Source of the DNA: Pirellulaceae bacterium
GTDB taxonomy: Bacteria > Planctomycetota > Planctomycetia > Pirellulales > Pirellulaceae
Assembly (NCBI GenBank): GCA_029243025.1
Contig: JAQWSU010000022.1
Location: 1 to 64,000, forward strand
Direction: 5' to 3'
Length of the DNA: 64,000 bases
Under the pieces are notes generated by a model. The model had not been told where the DNA came from and ran no database searches. It worked only from the letters and a program-made list of their open reading frames with translations. Shown piece after piece: positions 1 to 8,354 of this stretch; the stretch's first letter is position 1, and every line of letters begins with the position of its first letter. A program made the translations under genes and the position numbers.

Positions 1-697
<697 letters not shown>

Positions 698-859
698 AAT
701 TGCTTACTGCGGCTAGACCGTTTCCGGACTATCGCAGATGACGAGCCAATTGAGAGTCTGTTTTGGTGACATCACCATTAGGTAAACGGTGAGTCACCGG
801 TTCGCATAGCCTTATGCAAATTCTCAAATAAGAACATTCACAAGAGGTCACTACCAAAT

Positions 860-871
860 TGTCAAAGAGCT
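860..871 (-). promoter_or_regulatory. boxA-like rRNA antitermination site in the 16S leader
   Basis: On the minus strand the sequence AGCTCTTTGACAATTT closely matches the boxA element of bacterial rRNA leaders (TGCTCTTTAACA in E. coli). It lies about 165 nt upstream of the 16S 5' end, the usual place. In the known system boxA in nascent RNA loads NusB/NusE, which protects rRNA transcription from Rho. The role here is inferred from sequence and position. Confidence 0.75.
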
Positions 872-912
872 GGTTTCCCCTGAGGACAATTTGTCGCTCA
901 CAGGAACACGTA

Positions 913-940
913 ATATTAGCGGCCTGTGGATCCTGGTCAA
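913..940 (-). promoter_or_regulatory. sigma70-like promoter of the 16S gene
   Basis: On the minus strand TTGACC (935-940) and TAATAT (913-918) are separated by 16 nt, close to the sigma70 consensus. A run of nine T residues lies just upstream (952-960 as A on the plus strand), possibly an UP-like element. The predicted start near 905 is about 35 nt ahead of boxA and about 208 nt ahead of the mature 16S. No competing promoter of similar quality was seen nearby. Confidence 0.6.
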
Positions 941-1625
941 CACCCATCGGCAAAAAAAAAGAATTCGACCCGTTAACGTTGCGCCGGGTGTCTGTATAAC
1001 CGCCAAAAGTTTCCTGGATTGCCATCTGCGTGGTGAAAATGCACGCTTTGATGCACCGGCAAAGCCAAGCTGTGACTGCGGTTGGCTTACCGGTCGTCAC
1101 GTTTTTCTTCCCGTAGGCTTTCAAAAGCGGTCTCGGATCTACTTCCTTACACGGCAAATTGCGACAACGCAAAACAGCAGGTGGCTCACGCTAGGAGCGA
1201 GTTCGAGTCGGTGATTGGACCGTCTCGCTTTCGTTTCATCGGCTGAATAGATCAACGGCCAGAACGATTGCTGGAGCCGCGTCCTGTCCGCGACCTTGAT
1301 CAAGCCTGGCAACGTTGCTGTTCGGTTGCTTGACGCCGTTTGCCCTCTTCGCTGAGCAGAACTTTGCTCACGCAGTTCCCACTAAAATCGGCTCGGTGAA
1401 GCCCCGGTCGGGCTCGGATCGCCTTTGGGTGATTCATTTCGCCGAGCTGCTGGCTGTCGTTTGTTTTGCAGGGGGTAGCCTCCGTTGCTGCTGATTTGCC
1501 CGAGAAACAGCCGGCCAAACAGCCTCGCAGGCGACAGATGCTGCAAATGGCAATTCGTGGCAGACGGAAGCTGCTCGGTTCTGAAAACGCGAAAGTCATA
1601 GGGGCTATTGCGATCCTGAGCCTGT

Positions 1626-1655
1626 CCCCTTGCTCACGGGCCCCTTGCTCACGGA
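1626..1655. repeat. 15-bp tandem duplication
   Basis: Two adjacent 15-bp copies of ccccttgctcacggg; the second differs only at its last base. It lies in the gene-poor stretch behind the rRNA promoter. Confidence 0.9.
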
Positions 1656-1720
1656 TGATCAATTTGGAGACGCCTGCATCGGAAATTGAGCTGTCAAAAC
1701 GATCTTTGGCGGTTGTCCCC

Positions 1721-1749
1721 GTAAAAGCGCCGTGAAAGCGCCGTGAAAA
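1721..1749. repeat. 11-bp imperfect tandem repeat
   Basis: Successive 11-bp units of the form gtgaaagcgcc: the first differs by one base, the second is exact and a degenerate third follows. It lies about 65 bp from the 15-bp duplication in the same gene-poor DNA. Confidence 0.85.
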
Positions 1750-2696
1750 CGTCATCCGCTGTCGTTGCCCACTGAATCGGCCGTCTGGGGCAAATGCTTC
1801 CAATTTCATCATCTCTGCAGCCCGGCGGTAAACAACCAGTCCGCGGCAAGGCCGAGTGATGAGAACTCAAAGGTTATGGCGTTCATGCCGTTAGAAATAG
1901 AAAGAATGGGTCTCCCTCGGTTGCTGTTCTATTAATACGGCCGTCATCTGCATCGACCAAATCAGTTAAATCCGGAACGCCTGATTCATGTTCCGGACGA
2001 AGCATCTTTATCCCCGTGAGAACGCAAGTATCGAATCGGCTGTGCCGTCTTTGAAATCTTTCATCCACGGTTGAATTCTTGCGCGGTCGTTTGGCATGTG
2101 GTTCGTGCTTAAGTGGGCGCCTGGTCCGAACCCAATGAAAGCCCTGCCCAGGCTGCTTGGAAGAGCCCAGGAGACCGAAATTGCGATCATCCCATCCTGC
2201 ACATGCATGGATTTTCCCCGACGATGTGGCTGCTTGTGTTGATGAATCCAAGTCGCAAATGGGCCATCATCAGCGTTGTTTGGCGGCCAGTGTTCCGCGC
2301 CCCAATCACTAGGAGGCAGTCGTGGTCAGAAGGCTTGGTAGGGCGCGCTAAAGATCTATCTGCAGAGACTTGTTTGAGAAAATTGACTTTTCGGCTGCCG
2401 AGCGAGTCATGGCCTTGTTCCACAGTCTGAGGCGATTCGCATGGATGGAAAAGAGAATGAAACAGACGCTCAGAAGATCTGAATTTTGCATCCATCAATA
2501 TTGACGTCTCTGAAGTTGCTTCAATCATTTCATGTGTTGTTTCGCCTGATTCTCTAGGCTTAGCGAGCCGGAAGGAATGAAGGATTCGCCATTTGGGTGT
2601 TTGCTGAGAACCGGGGAATGGGGCTGCCTGCTTCGTCTCGAACACGCTGTGCCCCTTTGTTATTGGCCGAATTTCAGATCTCGAGCTGAAGTTGCG

Positions 2697-2732
2697 TTCT
2701 GGATTTCATTCTGGATTTCATTCTGGATTTCA
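2697..2732. repeat. 12-bp perfect tandem triplication
   Basis: Three exact copies of ttctggatttca follow one another. In one minus-strand frame they read as a repeated Gln-Asn-Glu-Ile, but no gene is supported there. Confidence 0.95.
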
Positions 2733-2770
2733 TTGATCGGCCGTTGCTCGTAAGGAGGTCCGATCTTGGA

Positions 2771-2808
2771 ATGGGCAAATGGAGAGAAAATGGGCAAATG
2801 GAGAGAAG
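2771..2808. repeat. 19-bp tandem duplication
   Basis: Two adjacent copies of a 19-bp unit beginning atgggcaaatgg, differing only at the last base. It lies just upstream of the GGCT-fold gene. Confidence 0.95.
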
Positions 2809-2896
2809 AAGCTCTGATTTCTGCTAACTTGTCGTCCTCGGGTTCGGGGCAGCTTTCCCAGGGACTCGCGTCCCGCTCCCCCCGCATTTCCAGATC

Positions 2897-3349
2897 GTGG
2901 AGAATCCAGCATTGAATCGACCGAATTCCATTTTCGTCTATGGAACCTTGAAGCGGGGGGAGTGCCGCGAAAACGCTTGGCCGTTGCCGTCTCGGAAGGT
3001 CGCTGCGGCCCGAGTTCGGGCTGAAATGTACGATCTGGGCCCCTATCCGGCGATCATCAGCGGAGATGACTGGGTGTTGGGTGAGCGCTGGGAGTTTGCG
3101 CCTCAGGACCTTCTTGCCACGCTGAAGGTGCTCGATGAAATCGAAGGTTATCGGAATCGTGCAGACGATCTCTATCAACGCCAGATCGTTTCTTGTTGGG
3201 GCGGTTCTGGGGTGAGTGCCGAAATCATCGGTGTTGGCAAGCCGACGGTCGTTGCTGCTTACGCCTACTTTTTTTCGGAAGCGGAGCATTTAAAACGCGT
3301 GGCCCACCGAATTATTCCACACGGCAACGTGTGTCAATGGGGCCGTTGA
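2897..3349 (+). CDS. Gamma-glutamylcyclotransferase-like (GGCT/AIG2 fold) protein
   Basis: A 150-residue protein of the small GGCT/AIG2-like family. The diagnostic FVYGTLKRGE motif sits at residues 13-22, and the LDEIEGY segment near 79-85 carries a candidate catalytic glutamate, followed by a Tyr-rich strand (AYAYF) typical of the fold. Enzymes of this fold release 5-oxoproline from gamma-glutamyl compounds, but many bacterial members have unknown substrates. Only GTG (2897) or TTG (2912) can start it, and no clear Shine-Dalgarno is visible, so expression is likely weak. It converges on the WYL regulator gene with a 27-bp gap. Family call is firm; substrate is unknown. Confidence 0.85.
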   Translation: MENPALNRPNSIFVYGTLKRGECRENAWPLPSRKVAAARVRAEMYDLGPYPAIISGDDWVLGERWEFAPQDLLATLKVLDEIEGYRNRADDLYQRQIVSCWGGSGVSAEIIGVGKPTVVAAYAYFFSEAEHLKRVAHRIIPHGNVCQWGR

Positions 3350-3376
3350 GTCGCCGGTGGAGTTGAGATTGTCAGG

Positions 3377-4423
3377 TTAACTCGACGATCTCTTTCGGCC
3401 GGCATCACTCACGATATAGGTGCGATTCATGCGGCGAATCGTTTCTTTCAGCGAATTTCGACTGGAAGCGGGCGACAAGAGTTCGGCTTCCGATCCGAGA
3501 GCGAGTACGCGCGGAATGATTTCCAGATCGTGTCCGGCCTTGACGGTCAAGATGATGCTCCCGTCGGCGTGTCGTTTGATTTTCTGATCGGGATGCCAGG
3601 GATCCTCCTCAATCCAAGGTGCAGCATAGGCGCTGACTTGAATCCGGAAGGTGCGGAGTTTTCCACCACTGAAGATTCCGATACTTTCGCGCAGATGTTG
3701 TTCTAGGTGAAAGTCGGATCTTGGCTTGAACCAGTTGTCGAGCGCGGTTGCTTTCCGGAAACGGTCCAGTTTGAGGTGGCGGATGGGTTGATCTGCGTCA
3801 TCCGCCTCGCAGGCGTCGGCGATGACGTAGAGGCTGCCATGGTAAAATGCGATCCCATACGGGTGGATCTGGCGTTTTGAGGCTCGGTCTTGGCCGAGCG
3901 GCTTGTAGCTGATTTCGACCACACGATGTTCGAGGATGGATCGATTGATGGTCTTTAGCATGCCCTGATGTCGTTCGTAGCTTTTTGCCGGCATGCCCAG
4001 CACGTGGAGGACTTGTCGATATTTTTCGTAATGGCTCCAGACGCTGGAGGGAAGGCTATCGCGGATTTTGTTCCAAAATGATTCGATGCCGATCCAAAAC
4101 GGGGTGCCGGCCAACGGCGTCAGCAGGTCCCGTCCAAGTGAGAAAGCCAGTAATTCGGTGGCAGAGGCGGTGATTTTATGGGATCCGCGGAAGAGGGGGC
4201 CGAGTTTCCAGATTCGACCTCGTTGAGTTTCGTGAACGCCAACATCAATACCTGCCGCTTGTAAGGCCTCCAAGTCTCGTCGCACGCTGCGAGTGTGGAG
4301 TGACGAGAGTCCAAGCTCGTCGACCAGTTCATCTCGCAATTCCGGTAGTGTACGACCGAATCGAAACCGTTCGAGGATTTGCAGTAACTTATGCTGACGA
4401 ATGAGTTGTTCGTTGCGAGCCAT
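3377..4423 (-). CDS. WYL-domain transcriptional regulator (DeoR-type HTH)
   Basis: 348 residues: an N-terminal winged helix-turn-helix of the DeoR/HTH_11 type (about 1-65, with a TRSVRRDLEAL recognition-helix-like segment), a WYL ligand-sensing domain (about 140-230, including VVEISYKPL and the YHGSLYVIA strand) and a C-terminal extension (about 255-335). WYL proteins act as transcription factors that bind ligands or nucleic acid through an SH3-like fold; several regulate DNA-damage or defence genes, but nothing nearby suggests such a target. ATG at 4423 precedes the HTH directly. It lies 63 bp downstream of cytidylate kinase on the same strand and may share its transcript. Confidence 0.88.
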   Translation of the reverse strand: MARNEQLIRQHKLLQILERFRFGRTLPELRDELVDELGLSSLHTRSVRRDLEALQAAGIDVGVHETQRGRIWKLGPLFRGSHKITASATELLAFSLGRDLLTPLAGTPFWIGIESFWNKIRDSLPSSVWSHYEKYRQVLHVLGMPAKSYERHQGMLKTINRSILEHRVVEISYKPLGQDRASKRQIHPYGIAFYHGSLYVIADACEADDADQPIRHLKLDRFRKATALDNWFKPRSDFHLEQHLRESIGIFSGGKLRTFRIQVSAYAAPWIEEDPWHPDQKIKRHADGSIILTVKAGHDLEIIPRVLALGSEAELLSPASSRNSLKETIRRMNRTYIVSDAGRKRSSS

Positions 4424-4486
4424 AGAATGAGCATCTGGGAAGAAATGTCAGCGAACGTGATGAATTGCGGCGGAGGAACAGTCGTG

Positions 4487-5128
4487 TTATTTCGGGATAA
4501 GGGCCACAATGCGATTAATCACCTCTTCAATTTCCAGCCCGTCGCTGATGATTTCGATCGCGTCATCGGCTTTGACCAATCGGCCGATCGGTCGGCTGGC
4601 ATCCTGCTTGTCCCGTTGGTTTTGCTGCTCGAGGATGTCATTTAGCGAAACCTGGTTCCCACGTTGCTCGAGTTCCTCTTTCCGCCGCCGGGCCCTTTCG
4701 TGGGGGGTCGCGTTAAGAAAAATTTTCAGATCGGCATCTGGAAAGACGAAGGAGCCTTGGTCGCGACCTTCGGTGACGATGTTGCCTGCGGCGGCAACTA
4801 GTCGCTGCTGTTCGGAAAGATAGGTGCGAACGGCTCGATTGTCTGCGACGGGTCGGATCGCTGAGGTGACTTCGGGTGACCGGATTTGGTTCGTGACATC
4901 CTCGCCGTTAACACGAATCCAGCCTTCGCCCGACTCAATCGTGAGATCATCAACGAGATTGGTAACGGCTTGTTGGTCGTCCAGTTTTACCTTTCGCTCG
5001 ATCGCCGCTCGAGCAACCGCTCGATACATGGCACCCGTGTCAAGGAAGCGAAAACCCAGTCGCTGGGCAAGTTGACGTGCCACGGTGGACTTTCCAGCCC
5101 CTGCAGGGCCGTCAATCGTAATGATCAT
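4487..5128 (-). CDS. cmk: Cytidylate kinase
   Basis: Phosphorylates CMP and dCMP with ATP in pyrimidine nucleotide salvage. From the ATG at 5128 the protein has 213 residues and opens MIITIDGPAGAGKST, placing the P-loop at residues 7-15 as in other Cmk proteins. FLDTGAMYRAVA, EGRDQGSFVFPDADLKIFL and RPIGRLVKADDAIEI match the substrate-binding and C-terminal family segments. The normal Cmk GRDIGT motif reads GRDQGS here, a mild deviation. A longer frame starts with TTG at 5164 and overlaps the stop of the upstream gene, but its 12 extra residues lie outside the family alignment. Confidence 0.93.
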   Translation of the reverse strand: MIITIDGPAGAGKSTVARQLAQRLGFRFLDTGAMYRAVARAAIERKVKLDDQQAVTNLVDDLTIESGEGWIRVNGEDVTNQIRSPEVTSAIRPVADNRAVRTYLSEQQRLVAAAGNIVTEGRDQGSFVFPDADLKIFLNATPHERARRRKEELEQRGNQVSLNDILEQQNQRDKQDASRPIGRLVKADDAIEIISDGLEIEEVINRIVALIPK

Positions 5129-5160
5129 TGGGGATTTGCTTGAAAGGTTAAAAGGTTGGG

Positions 5161-7944
5161 TCAAGCTTGGAAACGCGCCTCGATTTCCGTTAACTCGTGT
5201 GGCGAAATCTGAAATCGCAGTTTATCGTCTTTGACTTCGCATTGCGTCAGCGTTTGTTGTTGGAAATCGGTCTTTCGTGCTGAATCAAACGAACGGAATG
5301 CGGAGATTTGAACCTGGCCAGGGCGTCCCTCCGATTCGCAGAGTCGAAGGCGAATACCGACAACCCGATCTTGTTCGAGCCACGGTTCCCAGCTAATGAT
5401 TTGCACATGTTTTGCATCGATGTGCATTAACCAGCTTGAGATGCTCGCATGATCGCCATTGAGATCAGGGACGATGATGTCGGGGGCAAGCAAGGCTTGA
5501 CTTTCGCGGAAGGGATGCTTGAGGTCGATTCCGATGCCAAACTTGAATTTGCGCTGCGATTCGCCTTTCACGATCAGCAAGCTGTCAAGCATCCGCATGC
5601 CCATCTTGCGATGGTACGGTAAGCCTCCGGTCAGGATTGCTGTTTGCTGCTGTCCATCATCGATTTGAATGAATAGCGGCGCTTCGAGCCGTTTTCCTGT
5701 CGATGGACAGCGAATTCCATTCAAAGCTCGGTCAAGCTCTGCGGCTTCATTCGACCAGGCAAAACGGCTCGCAAAATAGGAATTCCATCGGTCGTCGGCT
5801 GCGGAGCGTGTTGGCTGTAGTTCCGTTTCCACCTCGAGGACTCGGCTGCCTCGGATCACCCGAAACGTTTGGCTGAATTCGGCAATCACTTCTTTGGCGT
5901 CGTCAATTAGCTTGCCTCGTGATTCAATCGCCGCTTGCACGCGATTAACGCAGACGGTTTGCACTGAGTCGGCGACCATGTGGGTGTAGCCGCCATGGCG
6001 ATCGAAACGAAAGGCTAACTGCTGGGAGAGTCGATTTCCGCGGGTGGAATAGTCGCGAATGGTTCGTAGACCGCCCGTTTGCGTGTCAATGCACGCCTCG
6101 AAAAACTCGTTTCGCAACGTGGTTTCCTCGAGTAGTTCCGGCGATTTCCCCGGGCTGCTGGCTGTTTTCGCGCTGTCAATAAAGGCGATGCCCATGCTGG
6201 GTGTGTCGACGACCATGGGCCGCTCAGCGTCTTTTTCGTCGCTGGCATAAACGGGCGGCTTGATAGGAGGGCAGTGGGATAGGCCCGCATTGAGCACAGC
6301 GGTGCGACGGGGAAAACCGAGGGGGTTCACGATGGCGAGCCGATCGGCTGTTGTCGCGACTTGGACGGGGTTGAGCTGCGTGGCCAGTTGATGGGCAACC
6401 TTTTCCAACGCCAGTTGCAGTTCAGGCTCCTGATCCTGCCACTCGGGATTGTCGAAGCCGGTGAGTGCAAATCGCTCCGCCAGTTTCTGGTATTCCTTGT
6501 ACTGGTCGCGCTGTTCGGGTTGATCGTCGATGATCAGTTGCAGGCCCGAGCAGCTGACGAGGCTCTGGAGTAATAGCTCCTGTCGCCAGTAATTGATACT
6601 CGACGAAATCGGATCGGTCGGGCATTGGGTGAGGCGAGGTGAACGATATTGGTCGGCCGTAAATCGCTCGTGCATGCCCGGATCGTAGGTTTCGTCAAAG
6701 TATTCCTCCAGGGTGACGAAGCGTCCGAGCGCATGGGTGTATTGAGTAATCCTCTGAAGTTCTCGATACCAGGGGCTGGTTTGGCCAGCCCAGTGGGTAA
6801 AACAGCGAGTTGCCACGTGATCCATATCCATCGAGTCGCTAATGCTACTGGCCAAACTCAAGAAAGTCGCAGCGTTGGTCGCATCTAGCGGGGCACGCAA
6901 AATTGCATCGATGCTGACTTGTCCGTTACCCTCCCAACGCGATTTCGACTGCGTAGCCTCCGGGAATTGGCCACCGTCGAAGGTGGCGTGGAGAGCTGCA
7001 CGATATCCCAGCTTATTGAGGAGTTGAGGTAAGCTGGGCGTGAGTCCGAACTGTCGTCGGGCATAAACCGTGGGACGGACGCCAGCGGTCGCTTCTAGGG
7101 CCTGGACGCTCCGGCTGATCTGGGCTCGTAACGTTTCGATCGACAGCAGCGATAGCGGCAATTCGCGGTAATCACCTCCAATGATCGATGCGTTTTGATC
7201 CGCGACCGCTGCCTGCAACGCGGATAGGGAGTCACCGGTGGTGGCGGCTAATTGATCGGCCACTTCGCCCGACATGATCAAATTGGATTTGGCAATGGTT
7301 TGAAGTTGAGAGAGGAGTGGATCGCCAAGTAAGGACGCGTCAAGCAGCGTGATGTCGATTAAGAAAACATCGACTGCATAATAATGGTCTCGCTCTTGGG
7401 CAAGGAAATCAAAACAGCTCTGGAGTTTTTCTCGTGTCGCAATTTCCTCTCCGTTCATTGCGAGTCGAGCCGCCGCGACCAGATTTTGTTCGAAAGACGT
7501 TTCCTCGACTGTCGTCGAATAACGCATCTGCCGGGTGAGCAGTTCTACCTGAAGGTAGGCGTAGCCTAGAGCCATGAAGTCATCGGCTAAGGCAGGCGGC
7601 GATGGGCCCGCATTCAATTTGGCAAGCGCCGGCTTGAGGATCGAATCCCTCTCCTGGGGGGATTCGATAAGGAGGCTATCTTGGGCGGTCAGATCGTTGA
7701 CCAGACTCGGCTCGAGATCATTGGCGTAAGGTGTGGGAACAACCCAGAGGCAACCGCAGCGTTCCGAGGGCGGATCGTCGACTCGATGCCAAGTGGGCAT
7801 CTTACCGATGGCTGCGATTAGTTGGGGATGCCACAAGGCGGTCCAGGAGGCCAGTAAGCTTTCAGCGGCCTCACCTTCATGATGAACCGGAAAGTCATCA
7901 AAACCATGACAACCGAGGAGAATGGCAGCTTCTTGCAAGGACAT
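5161..7944 (-). CDS. Glycoside hydrolase family 38/57-like protein (alpha-mannosidase-like)
   Basis: A cytosolic-looking protein of about 927 residues without a signal peptide. The middle region (VRPTVYARRQFGLTPSLPQL and GYRAALHATFDGG) resembles the catalytic-barrel segment of GH38/GH57 enzymes, where a polysaccharide deacetylase-like barrel is followed by a beta-rich domain. The C-terminal half (NEFFEACIDTQTGGLRTIRD, later LEVETEL and the IQIDDGQ stretch) looks like the mannosidase beta-sandwich. Catalytic residues could not be assigned with certainty and the substrate is unknown. ATG at 7944 begins the conserved-looking part; an in-frame ATG at 8073 adds 43 low-information residues. Its stop nearly abuts cmk, so the two are probably cotranscribed. 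Confidence 0.65.
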   Translation of the reverse strand: MSLQEAAILLGCHGFDDFPVHHEGEAAESLLASWTALWHPQLIAAIGKMPTWHRVDDPPSERCGCLWVVPTPYANDLEPSLVNDLTAQDSLLIESPQERDSILKPALAKLNAGPSPPALADDFMALGYAYLQVELLTRQMRYSTTVEETSFEQNLVAAARLAMNGEEIATREKLQSCFDFLAQERDHYYAVDVFLIDITLLDASLLGDPLLSQLQTIAKSNLIMSGEVADQLAATTGDSLSALQAAVADQNASIIGGDYRELPLSLLSIETLRAQISRSVQALEATAGVRPTVYARRQFGLTPSLPQLLNKLGYRAALHATFDGGQFPEATQSKSRWEGNGQVSIDAILRAPLDATNAATFLSLASSISDSMDMDHVATRCFTHWAGQTSPWYRELQRITQYTHALGRFVTLEEYFDETYDPGMHERFTADQYRSPRLTQCPTDPISSSINYWRQELLLQSLVSCSGLQLIIDDQPEQRDQYKEYQKLAERFALTGFDNPEWQDQEPELQLALEKVAHQLATQLNPVQVATTADRLAIVNPLGFPRRTAVLNAGLSHCPPIKPPVYASDEKDAERPMVVDTPSMGIAFIDSAKTASSPGKSPELLEETTLRNEFFEACIDTQTGGLRTIRDYSTRGNRLSQQLAFRFDRHGGYTHMVADSVQTVCVNRVQAAIESRGKLIDDAKEVIAEFSQTFRVIRGSRVLEVETELQPTRSAADDRWNSYFASRFAWSNEAAELDRALNGIRCPSTGKRLEAPLFIQIDDGQQQTAILTGGLPYHRKMGMRMLDSLLIVKGESQRKFKFGIGIDLKHPFRESQALLAPDIIVPDLNGDHASISSWLMHIDAKHVQIISWEPWLEQDRVVGIRLRLCESEGRPGQVQISAFRSFDSARKTDFQQQTLTQCEVKDDKLRFQISPHELTEIEARFQA

Positions 7945-8354
7945 GTGTTCAATTATCGAGTTGTGGGAAGGGGCGTGAGGCGAACGCAACGAGCAGAATC
8001 TTGGTTGATTTTTCGTTGCGCTGCCGTCGATCGGGTGCAAAGTCGTCGGCACGGCACCTTTTCTGAACATCATCGAATTTCAGGATATCGGACGCAACCG
8101 TTGCCGTCGACTAGGGCTTGCCACCGTCAAAGACGCTATGTTGTTGAATCAATTCAGGTTACGACGGTTTTCCTGAGGCCGAATTGTTTGACAACGTAAC
8201 CTTGTGTTCGATAGACTAGAGAGTCGGAACAGATACCGGAACAGAATCATTTCAACTTCTTGATTCCCAGTTGGACGTTCGCTCTATTTCTTGGAGCAGC
8301 GTTGACACTTAATTGCATCGCAGGGCAATCGTTCGGATTGTCTGGGAGTTTGCT
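7945..8354. other. Divergent intergenic region before the pilM operon
   Basis: Holds the possible N-terminal extension of the GH38-like gene (to 8073) and a candidate promoter for the pil-type operon at 8188-8217. Nothing else could be recognised. Confidence 0.5.
8188..8217 (+). promoter_or_regulatory. Candidate sigma70-type promoter of the pilM-secretin operon
   Basis: TTGACA (8188-8193, perfect -35) and TAGACT (8212-8217, four of six matches to -10) are separated by 18 nt, about 140 nt ahead of the pilM start. Not tested; the -10 is weak. Confidence 0.45.

Larger units (their letters stand above)
941..2896. other. About 2 kb without a convincing gene
   Basis: Several open frames of 66-209 codons exist on both strands, but none resembles a known family, overlapping frames look equally plausible, and no good ribosome binding site precedes any of them. 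The stretch contains four short tandem duplications (1626-1655, 1721-1749, 2697-2732, 2771-2808), which suggests relaxed constraint. No tRNA could be folded by eye. It may be decayed coding DNA or spacer behind the rRNA promoter. Confidence 0.6.

Noticed and set aside
729-1214. Open frames of 147 (minus) and 107 (plus) codons
   Set aside because: They cross the rRNA leader, boxA and promoter, and resemble no protein family.
1190-1225. T-arm-like gttcgagtc suggesting a tRNA
   Set aside because: No matching acceptor, D or anticodon arms could be folded around it on either strand.
1300-2645. Frames of 170, 122, 105 and 152 codons
   Set aside because: Overlapping on both strands, no recognisable domain, no convincing binding sites, and some include tandem-duplicated DNA.
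2697-2808. Possible CRISPR-like repeat cluster
   Set aside because: Units are directly adjacent without unique spacers, differ in length and have no cas genes nearby.
2660-3289. 209-codon minus-strand frame
   Set aside because: It is the antisense shadow of the GGCT-fold gene and takes its repeated Gln-Asn-Glu-Ile from a 12-bp tandem repeat.
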